Shown here one piece after another: positions 23,708 through 34,989 of a stretch of DNA of 64,000 nt. Source of the stretch: Epiperipatus broadwayi (Eukaryota > Onychophora > Udeonychophora > Euonychophora > Peripatidae); NCBI GenBank assembly GCA_028023455.1, contig JAQFVV010000002.1:32683725-32747724 (forward strand). The letters run 5' to 3'. Within the stretch, counting starts at the first letter, position 1; each line of letters starts with the position of its first letter. A program made the position numbers and the translations under genes. The notes under the pieces are model-generated. The model made no database searches. It saw only the letters and a list, made by a program, of their open reading frames with translations, and was not told the origin of the DNA.

Positions 23708-24421
23708 AAACATCATGATCACCATTTCTTATGTTTACATAACTTAAAACAATAGCAAACTCTCCATACAGTAGTGTCATCCAGTACAAGTCAGTGATCA
23801 ATGGATGCAAGAAGATTTGTACCTAAAATCTTTATCTAGTTCCTACTCATATAATATCCCAAGACTAGTTTCTAGTTTGTGGCTTTCACCAGTGAGGAGC
23901 CCTGGATTTGAGAGCACTGTACCTAGATATTGGGATCCAATGCAATCAAAAATACCAAAATGAATAGCTACTGAACTGGGTTCAGATCTATATTACTATA
24001 CAAGCAAATGAACTTGGATTGGAAACATCATGTTTTTCTATTAGATTCATAGCTTTATAGTTAACTAAAAAGATAAAATGTACTTGTTGGAGGGTGATCC
24101 TAAGATCTAGGGGCAGTACTTTCAGACCCAAGCCTCCTCACTAATGAAAGACACCAAAATATCATATGGCCACAATTTCATGTGCTCACACATCCTGTTA
24201 ATAACAGTACCAAACTCTTCATACAGCAGTGCCACCAAGTGCAAGCTTTTGTAAATCAATGTATTCACCTTACTGATGAAAGCCACAAGCTAGAAACTAG
24301 TTTGCAGATATTGGATGATTAGGCACTAAATAGAGATTTTATGCACAAACCTTTTTGCTTCCATTGATTACTATGGCTTGCATTGAGTGGCACTACTGTA
24401 TGGAGAGTTTCTCACTGTGTT
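23708..24421 (-). repeat. FBD foldback retroposon, copy 4 (long form)
   Basis: The constant tail is at the left in inverted form (AAACATCATGATCACCATTT), so the element points to the minus strand. Arms run from CAAACTCTCCATACAGTAGT on the left to CACTACTGTATGGAGAGTTT on the right. The interior is complicated by a second copy of the outer arm at about 24200-24240. Hammerhead-like cores are at 23863-23892 (minus, one core base changed) and about 24273-24302 (plus, cleavage triplet changed). Imperfect 15-bp repeats, AAGTATTTTCTGCAC at 23693-23707 and AAATACTTTCCGCAC at 24422-24436, flank it. Confidence 0.75.
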
Positions 24422-24878
24422 AAATACTTTCCGCACCGATAGATAACTTTTTAGCTATACTGATAGTTGTGATTTACCATGGAAAATGTCAATATAAGTT
24501 GCTGAAACTGTTCTCTTTTTATCTGATTTCTTTTTTAGTACTTTGGAATTTGCATATAGTTGCTAATAACTCATCTCCCATGATCTAAGAAGAACTAATC
24601 TAATTTGATGTGTGTTTTTTATATTTGCATTGCTCTTTATAGCTTTCTCAAACTCTGCATTTCATGTTTATAAAACTCACATTTATTCAACTACCTTCTT
24701 TTTGTATCGTTTAAAAACATATTGAAAGCTTTTAGTCTGTTGTTCAAATTTTAATTATTTATTGGCTTTTTTTAAAAAAAGCAAAAGCTATTTTACTAAT
24801 TAAAGTTTTTCAGTACATATACTTTTAAATTTTATTCATATTACTATATATATACGAGCTTGTAATTATTTTTTTTTC

Positions 24879-24974
24879 TCATGTGTCATAGCATCAGTTG
24901 AGAAGCGAACCCGCTAACCCGGAACAACTGCTTGTAAAGCAACTGTTGCTGACCTCTCGACCACCAATGCTTGT
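24879..24974 (-). repeat. tRNA-derived SINE, family A copy 3
   Basis: Minus-strand family A: the tail appears as ATGTGTCATAGCATCAG, then GAAGCGAACCCGC (B box), ACTGCTTGTAAAGCAACTGT and a 5' end at CACCAATGCTTG. It is close to the 4.4-kb copy. Confidence 0.75.
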
Positions 24975-25289
24975 AATAAATTGCAATGAATAAAGTTTTC
25001 TAATTAATTTTTACTATAAATTACTATTATTTTTAGCGGTCAAAATCTTTAATGATATATGTTTGATATTTACATTTTCAGATACACAAAATTCTTGATT
25101 GCAACTAAAGATGTCTGTGTTCATGAAAATTGCCCCCCTCCCAATCATTTTAATAAATGCACGTTATTTTAATTTCCCCAAAATAGATATGTTTGGGAAC
25201 ACATATTTTACATTACATCTTTATCTCAGATAATGAGATCAATTGGTTTCCCAAAATGCCTGTAAATCAAAATAATAAGTAATTATAAG

Positions 25290-25580
25290 GATTTGCCTGA
25301 AGGTTTGTGAAGATGGTATATTAGTTGTGGTAATATGTCGGACTATTTTCATAATCTATCATTAAATGTTGAATGCATTGAAAATTTTAAACCTTATTTA
25401 AACTTTTCATATACAAATAACTTGTTAGTAATAACATACAAATACTACTCCATGTTGTCTATTAGTGTATTATTACTAATAAGTTGTTTGTATTTGAAAC
25501 ATTTAAATAAAATTTAAATTTTTTTATACATTCAATATTTATTGATAGATGATGGAAATAATCCAACATATATATTATCA
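25290..25580 (-). repeat. Inverted-dimer FBB element, short form
   Basis: The left arm (AACTTGTTAGTAATAACATA) and right arm (TTATTACTAATAAGTTGTTT) pair over about 100 bases. The tRNA heads and the CTGAAGA hairpin seen in the 2-kb copy are deleted from the centre. The single constant end is on the left (CCTGAAGGTTTGTGAAGATG), so it points to the minus strand. AATTATAAG is repeated at 25281-25289 and 25581-25589 (9 bp). Confidence 0.75.
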
Positions 25581-25724
25581 AATTATAAGAAGTGTCTATG
25601 GGAAGAAAATTAATTTATTACTTTAAATTCAAAATATATAAAAGCCCAATTAAAAAAAAAATTAAAATGAAAAAAGAGTTAACTAATGTATGTACATTTT
25701 ACTATGCATATTATTAAAATAAAA

Positions 25725-27655
25725 TACTAGTTTCTGGGTAAATATACTGTGTAAAAACATTTCAGTAGCTATAATTTTAAAAAAAAAATTATAATTTTTT
25801 TTGGTACTTGCGAGTTTTCAGGACTACCAAGATGGCAGTTCGTATTTTTGATAAAATTTGATAAATATACAGTTTTGAGGACTTGCTAAGATGGCAGCTT
25901 GTATGTTTGATAAATTTCACTAACAGTCTTCCAACATTTACAAAATTAACATTAATTTTTTAAAAAAGGAATACATTTCGATAAATTTGATTAACAATTT
26001 TTATTTCAATTTTTTTTTATTTCTCTCAAAAACTTTTACAAAACCGATGTTAAATTTGGATCCCAGTTTGTAGTTTTGATAAAATTTGATAAATATACAG
26101 TTTTGAGGACTTACCAAGATGGCAGTTAATATCTTTAATACATTTCATTAACAATCTTCCAACATTTACAAAATTACCATTAAATTAAAAAAAGAAATAA
26201 ATTCCGATAAATTTCATTGACAATCTTTATTTTAATTTTTTTTTACTTCACTCAAAACTTTTACAAAAGCAATGTTAAATTTCCAAAAAAGGAATAAACT
26301 CTGATAAATTGCATTAATAATATTTATTTCAATTGTTTTTTGCTTTCCCCAAAAACATTTATATAATGAATGTAGGTCGTACAATCTCCTAATCTGTATT
26401 AAATTAAAAAAATAAAGCAATAAATTCTGATAAATTTAATTGACAATCTTTATTTCAATTTTTTTTGTTTACTTCCTAAAGATAGATTAGTTACATTTAC
26501 AATGAATGAGTAGAAGGCATACAATCTCCCGAAGATGAACCAAAAAAAAGAAAAAGTAATATAAAAACAATATTTACAATTTATTTATGTTTACATTTTT
26601 CTGAAGATGTCTTATGTACATTTATAAAAAATGAACCATAAAATAATAATATAAATACAATATTTATAATTTATATTGGTATGCAGTCAGTAATGGCTTC
26701 CAAAATGGCTACAGATGCTCTGAGGGCCTATAATCTTCTGAAAATCTTAGTTGTTAAATTAAAAAAAAAATTAATGTAAAATTCTGATAAATTTCAGATA
26801 AATTCTGATAAATTTTATTAAGAATATTTATTTCACTTTTTTTTACTTATATTAGAATGTGGAAGTGATGAGACACTCTTAACATTGTAACTTTCAGTTC
26901 AGCATGTTGCTTTTTGGCCACAGTTTTTTTTTTTTGGGGGGGGGTAAATATTGATAATGATCAAAATTTGGGATCTTCCTCTCATAGAACAGGATTCAGC
27001 GGAGTATTTCCAAAGGGTGAAGTAAAAAACACTGGGGAATCATGCGACAACATCTGGATTCCTATTTAACAGAATTTATGTGGTGTCGACTGCATCGAAA
27101 AAGATTTATTTGTAGTGATTTTGGAAGCCATTAGGGATTGCATGCCACCTACATGAATAAATTGTAAATATTGTATTTATATATATGTATATTTTTTGGT
27201 TTATTTTTTGTAGATGTAACTAACACATCTTAGAGAGATTATAACCCTGCATTCATTTTTTGTAAATGTAACTAGCCCATCTTTAGGAGATTGTAGGCCC
27301 TCCACTAATTTTTAGTAAATATGACTAACACATCTTCAGGAGATTGGTGCTCCATTCATTACTTTCAGAAAGTAAACAAAAATTGAAATAAAAATTAAAA
27401 ATTTATTGGAAGTTATTCTTTTTTTTAAAATTTAACATTAATTTTTGTAAATGTCAGAAGATTGTTAATGAAATTTATCAAAAATATAGGCTGCCATTTT
27501 GATATGCCCTTAAAACTATATTTATCAAATATTATCAAAAATATGGACTGCCATATTGGTAGTCCAGAAAATTCACAAGTACTTTTTTTTTATTGGCAGT
27601 CTGCCATTTTTCTTTTTAGTAGAAAGATAATGACATTTCCTGATGTATAATTCAT
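25725..27655. mobile_element. About 1.9-kb palindromic Merlin-derived element
   Basis: Left-arm phrases (GTACTTGCGAGTTTTCAGGA, ACTACCAAGATGGCAGTTCG, TTTGATAAATTTCACTAACA) recur inverted near 27410-27600 (CATATTGGTAGTCCAGAAAA then TTCACAAGTAC, and GTTAATGAAATTTATCAAAA). Within each arm the same GATGGCAG/TTTGATAAA unit repeats. The middle carries a decayed Merlin transposase tail at 26984-27134. Long terminal inverted repeats plus a transposase remnant make a dead DNA transposon the best reading. Its outer ends also match 63.71-63.84 kb. Confidence 0.7.
26984..27134 (+). pseudogene. Decayed Merlin (IS1595-like) transposase C-terminus
   Basis: From about 27027 the frame reads KHWGIMRQHLDSYLTEFMW and stops at 27132-27134. 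It lines up with residues 253-271 of the intact transposase at 62.5-63.4 kb, where the matching text is KHRGKARQHLDSYLSEFMW. Upstream homology fades within about 45 bases. No catalytic residue survives. Its place in the centre of the large palindrome identifies that element's origin. Confidence 0.75.
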
Positions 27656-28419
27656 TTAATTAAATAAAACTTGTAGAAAAAAGAATTAACACAGTGTACA
27701 TTTTAAAAATTATTTTTGGTGCACTTTGTTATATTATCAAAGTTTTTTATTTTTGTAATGTTTAACCAATGAAATTTTTATTTTTTGCATAATTATTTTT
27801 TTTTCAAACCAACAGTTTTCAAATTTATTTATTTTACATAGAGTCAAAATTAAACAAAAATTAGATGAAGTGTAATAATATAAATGATTACATTTTTTTT
27901 TTGCTGATATGGTTTTTTTTTTATGATTATGATGAAAGCTGCCATTATCTAGAATATGTCAGAAAAACAATATGTGATTATTGAAAAAAAATTTGAGTAA
28001 ATAAATATGTTTAACTTTTTATGTTTAGTAATCTTTCATCAGATAAAATTGAATATTAATGGCATAATGCACAAAATCATTTTTTCCTCAAAACAAGTTA
28101 AAATTATATGATGATGATATTTTACAATTATGATGATGTATTTTGTTGTAGGCAAAATAGTATAAGAATTTTAATTCATAAAATTGATTGAATTAGTATA
28201 TTTAAACTAATGTATGCAATTTAAAATTAAATATGATAGTTGTGCATTATTCTGTCGATCAAGCTTGGCAGCCATTTTTTAATTATACAGTTTTAGAGAT
28301 CTACAATAAATATACAAAAACACCTTGTACAAAGACTGACTAAATGTTAGGCATTTTAAGCTTTGAAACACCTAACACAGATATGTCCAGTGCATAAAAC
28401 TATACTGGAAAAAATGACC

Positions 28420-29265
28420 AAATATCAAATCACATCCAACATTAAGAAATTCAGCTACGCCCTCAGTGAGTTAATTTATAAATATATTGGAGTCCATATT
28501 TCAAAATAGCCAGCCCCAAAAGGTACCTCTTTGAAACTATATAAGTATAATAAACATGTTTGTTTAAAAGGACTTTAAGTTTATTATTTATTTAAATTCC
28601 ATGCTCTCTGTTTGAATTAGTTCGTATTTCAATATTTAAGATTAATAGTGTACAATGAATAGTATTTCTGTAGTGTAATATTCATTGTACCACTCTCATG
28701 CAAGGTAGGGAATGCTTTCTATCCATTTTTAACACCTTGTGGAGAGATGTAATCAAAAATATATAATCAAAGGCATGTGAAAAAGAGCTGTGATCCTCAC
28801 AAGGTGTTAAAAGTGGATAGAAAATATTCCGTATCTTGTGTGAGAGTGGTGTAATGAAAATTACACTACAGAAATACTATTCATTATTGGGAGATTTGAA
28901 GTACCAGGCACTCTTATACATGGAGCCTAATTGTAAATATAGGGGATTTGAATTCAGACTTTCAAACCCCTTCACTATCCACACTATCTCATACTACTGA
29001 TACACATCGCTACACACATGCATATGTATCAGTAGTATGCAATAGTGTGGATAGTGAAGGGGCTTGTTAGTCTGAGTTCAAATCCCCTATATTTATTCAT
29101 TATTGGATAATCTCTAGTCTAATGAATAACTAATAAAAATTACTATTAACGTATAGTTTCAAAGAGGTACTTTTTGAGTTGGCTGTTTTGAAATACATAC
29201 TCTAATATATTTATCTACAGAAGGTATAGCTGAATTTCTTAACGTTGGAGATGATATTTATATGT
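28420..29265. repeat. Nested foldback element, family FBF copy 1
   Basis: The outer arms pair AAGAAATTCAGCTACGCCCT and AGGTACCTCTTTGAAACTAT on the left with TAGTTTCAAAGAGGTACTTT and AGCTGAATTTCTTAACGTTG on the right. Inside are two further hairpins: 28655-28889 (TTTCTATCCATTTTTAACAC against GTGTTAAAAGTGGATAGAAA) and 28936-29092. It is non-coding; no target duplication could be confirmed. Confidence 0.75.
28936..29092. repeat. Hairpin with tRNA B-box-like arms inside FBF
   Basis: TATAGGGGATTTGAATTCAG on the left pairs with GAGTTCAAATCCCCTATA on the right, and CTATCCACACTATCTCATAC pairs with its mirror, leaving a loop of about 20 bases. GAGTTCAAATCCCC resembles a tRNA B box, so the hairpin may be another inverted SINE head. 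Confidence 0.65.
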
Positions 29266-29349
29266 ATATCGCTAGTAATTAGAGGAAATATAAAACAGTC
29301 ATATTGAGCCAAGAGAGAATTACATGTAAAGTGAATTATAAAAATCATG

Positions 29350-29432
29350 TCAAGCGTTGGTGGCCGAGTGGTCAGCACAGCTGCCTTTCAAGCAGTTGTC
29401 CCCGCTTCCCGGCCAATGCTTTGACATATGGG
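29350..29432 (+). repeat. tRNA-derived SINE, family A copy 4
   Basis: GGTGGCCGAGTGGTCAGCAC is a good A-box region and CTGCCTTTCAAGCAG is the anticodon-like arm. About 20 bases before the B box are deleted (GTTGTCCCCGCTTCCCGGCC). The tail is AATGCTTTGACATATGGG. Confidence 0.75.
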
Positions 29433-29439
29433 AAATATA

Positions 29440-30285
29440 TATATTCAATTAGGGAAAAAAATAGAGGTGTGTGTGTGCGCGCACATTATAAATTATTGCT
29501 GTTTTTGTACAATAATCCAAGTTGTGAATTGTGCATTGCAAAATGAAAACAGGTGTGAATTTAAAAAAAATGTGTATATGAATGATAATTATATAAGCTA
29601 ATGTTATAACGAAATCTCTCACCTCTTAAATAGTTATAGGCTTAAGAATTTAGTCAAATTGGCTTCCATAAAGGGATAGATAATTGGAATTCTATAAAAT
29701 AATACTGATTAAAATTAATTTCTATTGCGGATATTTCATGGGGAGTTAAAATCGTCCGTGTAAAATATAACTATCATTTACAAAATTCATAAGCAAATCA
29801 AATATAGTTTTATGCAATTAAGTATTATTGACACTAATATGTAGATTTAAAATTGAATATTATGAAATGAATTTGTTTGTTTGTAAAGAAAATAATTTAG
29901 TTTTTGTTAATTTCGTAATTAATTTATGTACCTGCAGTTTTAAGATTTAAGAATTAATTTTAATTTGCATAAGTACAAATGTTTTCAAAACCAAGAAAAG
30001 AAAATTTAATTATAACTAATTATTATTCTTATTTTTTTGTTATTCAATTTGTTAATTAATTGAGACATTAACAAAAAATCTAAATGAAAGCAAATTTTAT
30101 CATCAAATAAATAAGCCAACATTTTTTCAAACAACAAGTGCTGTTGTTTTCCGATTTTAGGCAAACATAAGTTGTCATATTGAAGAACAGTAAGCATAAA
30201 ATAAGGTTAAAAATAGCTTCCGTCATTTCTAATCAATTGTATTGAGATGCAGTTAGTTTCATCTTGTTTGGAATTAAATTGCTTA
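29440..30285. other. AT-rich region with no recognised gene
   Basis: A short GT/GC run lies near 29468-29485. No domains or clear repeats. Confidence 0.4.
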
Positions 30286-30289
30286 GTCA

Positions 30290-31230
30290 CTGTTGTTGTG
30301 ATGCGATGCACTATGGCTTTTCCTTTATCAGAGTCAGGGATCTCTTAGCCAATATGCCCAGAGAAACCTGTTAGTCACCTTACCTTCCTTTTCCATTCAT
30401 CACTCTAAGTTTTTCTCATATTCTTCTTTATCCTGCTTCATGCCATTTCACAGCATCATCTTTGCTTACTCTATGGTCTTTATATCTAGATCCCCCTTTA
30501 TCTTTTTCCAAACCCAGCGTAAAAACCTAAGAACCTAATTTCTGTATAATTACTTTGCTTATATTTAGTCTTCCATAACTTCATTATTTGTACTTTTTTT
30601 TGCTTGTAAGTATTTATATTCAATTAGCAGATGCCTAATATTTTCTATGCCTTCCTTACACAACTTGCAGACTAAATCACCCACATTTTTCCATTTATAT
30701 GTATATTCCCTTGTTGCTAATGATCTGGTTCAAGCCTTAAACAATAGACTACTTTTTTTTGCTATTATCAAAAATTAACTCACACCCAATGTTCTGTTTA
30801 CTTATATATGTTTAAACTCTTTTTACTCTTCATACTAGTTCTTCATCTCTTCAACTCCCTATTTTTTATTAATTCTTTGTCACTATAACACTCAACAATT
30901 CTCTTAACACAATCATTCCATCTTTTGTACAAGTATACTGACATAAAGTCTTTGTCTAAATCTTCTGGGTACTATGCTATCTTTCTCACCCATCTTGTTG
31001 CCTGTCCTTGGCTATTCTCATATTATCTATAAATGGCTATCTATGGAACATTTTCATTTTTCTATTTGCATTTCATATAAAAACTTGACTTTCCCATTTC
31101 TCCTTGAATTGCCTCCTTTGCTGTCCACATATCTGCATCTAATGCATATCTTCCTACTTCTCTTTGAATTTTTTCTAAGTAATCTAACACTCCTTTACTA
31201 ACACATAACACATCATTACCATAAGTGAAT
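30290..31230 (-). pseudogene. LINE C-terminal region with CCHC zinc knuckle
   Basis: Minus-strand reading around 30640-30700 gives WKNVGDLVCKLCKEGIENIR followed by HLLIE, the CX2CX8HX4C knuckle of LINE reverse transcriptases with its last Cys mutated to Tyr. The 58.6-kb copy keeps that Cys. The knuckle is thought to bind nucleic acid. The region is full of stops. Confidence 0.75.
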
Positions 31231-31234
31231 CCTG

Positions 31235-32520
31235 CTACACTCCCTTCAATACAATTCTTGCTACATCATATTTATTATATGAAAACACTGTTAATTTCTT
31301 TTTTGGTCTCTTTCTTTTCTTTACTTCATTTATCAATTTTTTCTCCCATTCACCCAAGCAAGTTCTCTGATTACTTAAGATGATTCCTAAATACTTATGA
31401 ATATTTACCACATTTAACTTTATACCCCCCAATAAAAATTCTTTCTCTTCTCTTTCCTCAGCATTTATCATTATTACTTTTGATTGTTCTTCACTAAATT
31501 TAATCATCATATCTTTACTCATCCTTGCAAAAGTATTCAGCATAATCTTCCCTATTTTCTGTGCACAAGAAGATATCATTAGCAAATAAAAGACCTGAAT
31601 GTATATATTTTCTTGCCATCTAGTAATAGTATCTCTTTCCCTCCTAATTTTTCTATTCCTCTCTCCATTTCCCTCAAATATAACAAAAGCAAAATAGGTG
31701 ACATAGGGCATCTTTTCCTTTGTCCCCCCCCCCCCATTTTAAACTCTGATTTTATATTTCCTAATTGATATGTATAATAACTATTTTGTGCAATCTCTTA
31801 ATAAGATCCATTCACCAAATTTATTAAGCTTACCCATAATCTATTTCTACTTATTCTATTATATACATGTTCTATATCTATAAAGATCATATATAACTGT
31901 CTCCCTATATTCTTACTCATATCTATAAGTTGTATGACTACAAATAAACTATCCTATATGCATGCCTATTTGATCTAAAACCTCCTTGCATTTCTGCCAT
32001 TGTTATTTTCTTCCATCCATTTTACCACTCATCCAGCCATTATATATGCAACAACTTTATATAACACTGACATTACCGCTATTGGTCTATAATTGTTTAA
32101 CTTTTTATGGTTTTTATCCTTTCCTTTAAATTATACCATTATTCTTGTATTATTCCAGCTATCTGGAAAATCTGACTTCTATGCCTTTCCACTTTTCAAT
32201 TTCTTTCCTGCATCATTCAGTTCATTTTCTGTAAACTAATATTTCCATTACTATGTATTTTTATGTTTATTATCACACTGTCCTTCACATCTAACATCTT
32301 TTCTATACCCATTACATACTTATTTAAGATTGCCTCTAATTCTTCTCTAGAGCTACACACTTTTCCCTCATCATTTAATAATACTATTTTTCTCTCCCCT
32401 ACATTTCTCCTTTTAATGTATTTCCAAAATTTTTTACTCCCATCTCTTACACTTTCATTAATATCCTCAAACAATTTACTATTTAATTTCATGCTGTCTG
32501 TATAATAATGTTTTAGCCAA
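31235..32520 (-). pseudogene. LINE reverse transcriptase domain, decayed
   Basis: At 32217-32492 the reading DINESVRDGSKKFWKYIKRR and the following KVCSSREELEAILNKYV correspond to the linker between endonuclease and RT. At about 31575-31610 a frame gives GLLFANDIFLCAQ, the catalytic [FY]ADD box with Asp replaced by Asn. The thumb region follows (FSEEQSKVIM, then LNVVNIHKYLGIILSN) at 31235-31500. Loss of one catalytic Asp, plus frameshifts, means it cannot copy RNA. Confidence 0.8.
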
Positions 32521-32869
32521 CCTCTTTTTTTGAAATAGTTTTCTCATTTAATATTGTCTTTTTTCACTTTCTTTGTTTTTAATAGCACATTTGTATTCTC
32601 TATGCTTTCCCCCTCTCTTTTACATTTTTACTCATTCCCATTTTTCTATTACTTTTATCTTCTGAAAATTCTCACCTAAAACCCTATTTGCCACTTTCTC
32701 TATTGCATCCCACCACTCCTTATACTCATCCCCAACCAACTCTTCCATGATTTCTTCAACTTTTAATTTATACTCTTACTTTTATCATTCATTCTCCATC
32801 CACATCTTTCATTATTCTTTCTACTTTTATTACTATTTTCCATCATATTACTAAAAAATTTATATTATA

Positions 32870-33490
32870 ACAAAATTATGGTCACTATTACATACTCTCT
32901 CTTCATTATCAAACACTTTCCATATTTTATTCATTACCTCTTTCTCTACTAATACATAATCTATTGTGTGAAATATATTATTGTATGAAATGTATTATTT
33001 GATAAATTTTCAATGTTCAAATTCACTCTCTGATAAAAAAATTTCAAAGCTGTCCATTCTTATTATTCACTTCAATATGCCCATTCATCTCACCTATAAC
33101 CATTATTTTCTGCCCCTTTTTTGAAACTCTGTATATCCTTAACTATGCATTCATATATGTTACTGTTCCACTCCATTGGCCATATACACTATAGCCACCA
33201 TCCATTCTTGTCTTCTTAATCTTATCTCAAACCACAAATGTTCCTGACACTTTACAGTATTTAAATATTTTCTTGACATAACTCCTATACCACCATTCCT
33301 TTTTTCATTTTTTTTTCTATTTATACTCTGCCATACCAAATCTTCCCATGTTGGTTTTTCTTCTCTTAAATATGTTTCACTACTGCTAATATCTAAAGCC
33401 CTTTGTTTTTAACTGCTTTGTTTAATTCCAGCCATTTTTCTGGTCTCCTACTACCTTGAATATTCAAATATAACAATTTTTTCCTTTCTT
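32870..33490 (-). pseudogene. LINE APE-type endonuclease domain, decayed
   Basis: Read on the minus strand: KLLYLNIQGSRRPEKWLELN, then VVETYLREEKPTWEDLVWQ (Glu of the metal site), RNGGIGVMSRKYL, IGEMNGHI (GDMN-like box with Asp to Glu), IDYVLV and finally SNSDH-type ending VCNSDHNFVII. This is the full motif order of the apurinic-endonuclease fold that nicks target DNA in LINEs. Several frameshifts interrupt it. Confidence 0.8.
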
Positions 33491-33729
33491 ACTACCCTTT
33501 TATGAATTTTTTGACTCTTTCTTCTATTACATTTGTAATTAGCTTGTTTATTATTAATTTTACAGACCCATTTCCTCTCCACATCTACATTTACATCTGG
33601 ATCAGCTACCCTTTGTTTACCTCTTACATTCTACCCATTCTTAACTTTCTTATTATTAATACTGTATTTTAATATCATACTCCTCTTTATAAGTTTCCTG
33701 AACTATAAATATTTTTCATAAATCAAAAC

Positions 33730-34580
33730 CCCTAATGCTTCACTTCCTTGTTTTGCTAAGTGCAATCCATCTTTATTACATAAACTTCCTCTTACTAATA
33801 AAAAAATCCCATACACCCACAAACATAACATTATTTCTCTTGCATAATTTTTTCAATTTCTCTTTTATAGAACATATTCTATCTAACATGTACCTATTGT
33901 TGAATCTTGGTAGTAATCCAACTACTCCTACTCATTCTTTAATCTTTTTCAAATTACTAATCAATTCTTTGTATCCTTCTATTATTCTCTCTGATGGCTT
34001 TAACACGTAACATAAACATCTCTACTTCCTTGTTTCTTTACCTTATCTATATCATCCCTAATTCTAGTTCCAGGCAAACATCCTCTTACATACTTATTTT
34101 TATTTTTCATTACAATTACATCTCCACATCCTCTAATTAGTGAGTCCCCTATCAAAACTGTCTCTCAGTTTACTTTCCCTACTTCATCTGTAACATTCTC
34201 TTACACCTTTTGAACTTCTTTAGCTACTTCTTTCTTATTGTTTCTATTCATTAATCCTTTGATCTTTTCACACTTCATTTTACTTCTACATTCTTTACCT
34301 TTTACTTTATCTTACTTAATACTCACCTATTTCTATTGCATTACTTATTTTTGTATCCATATCTCTTGTCAGTCCACTAAATGTATACTCTATCTTCCAT
34401 ATATATATTTTCTTCCATTTCTTCCGACTTTTTCTTTAAACTGTCTACACTTGGAAATCCCTTTCTCATTTCTTTTATCATGTTTATACATAATTTACAC
34501 AACCATACACCTTTTACATTTTCCCAATCTTATTTAGCATTTCAAATGGAAAACCTTATCACATATGGTACTGTAACAGT
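33730..34580 (-). pseudogene. LINE ORF1-type SGNH/GDSL esterase domain, decayed
   Basis: On the minus strand near 34045-34155 a frame reads TVLIGDSLIRGCGDVIVM and continues through RGCLPGTRIRDDI. GDS is the nucleophile box of SGNH hydrolases. Further on come VGVVGLLPRFNNRY, KEKLKKLCKRNNVMFVGVWD and, near 33735-33775, NKDGLHLAKQGSEALGV with the DxxH catalytic pair. The N-terminal side (34380-34540) holds WLCKLCINMIKE and a Lys/Glu-rich, coiled-coil-like stretch. Esterase domains of this sort occur in ORF1 of CR1/L2-type LINEs; their role in retrotransposition is unsettled. Confidence 0.8.
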
Positions 34581-34636
34581 GAGAAACGTGTGATTCGTTA
34601 ACATAGTGCAGAATTCGACCACCACACAGAATGGCA

Positions 34637-34860
34637 GCACCGTTTAGGTAGATAAGGGGGATTTAGATATAAAAGTTATAGAGTTGACAAAAATTATGTT
34701 GTGGAAATGGGATAGAGCAGTTTGTGGGTAAATTTAGAGTGGGGAATGTAAAAGAAAGTGGCTAACAGGTTTATCTGGGCATAATTGCTGAGATATTCTT
34801 GACTTCGTTTAAGGAGAAGCCGTAATACATCACATCGCATCATCACATCCACCCATAGGA
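34637..34860 (+). repeat. 3' end of the same LINE family, opposite orientation
   Basis: AGTTGACAAAAATTATGTTG and AAGGAGAAGCCGTAATACAT, ending in CATCACATCGCATCATCACA, match the 3' end of the plus-strand LINE at 59.5-59.69 kb. It lies head to head with the 30.3-34.6 kb copy, so both outer ends are LINE 3' ends. Confidence 0.8.
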
Positions 34861-34989
34861 CTGAATTCGAACATAGTTTATCGGTTCCATAATACAATCT
34901 ATGAAACAACGCATCCGATGCCACGTTAGTAAACATTTCTTTAGGCACGGGGATCAGGGAGATGCAAGAGAATCAAGAATTTTATTTCG

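Larger units (their letters stand above)
30290..34580 (-). mobile_element. APE-type LINE, near-complete but decayed
   Basis: This is a 4.3-kb non-LTR retrotransposon read on the minus strand, with four regions in the expected order: SGNH esterase-like (33.73-34.58 kb), APE endonuclease (32.87-33.49 kb), reverse transcriptase (31.23-32.52 kb), and a C-terminal CCHC segment (around 30.65 kb) before the 3' end at about 30290. Many stops and frameshifts break it. The esterase ORF1-type domain and CCHC tail recall the CR1/L2/Jockey group; the exact clade is not resolved. Related 3' pieces occur at 34.64, 46.1, 50.76 and 58.6 kb. Confidence 0.85.

Noticed and set aside
31235-31711. 158-aa ORF as a possible host gene
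   Set aside because: It is one frame of the decayed LINE reverse transcriptase; the catalytic box is in another frame.
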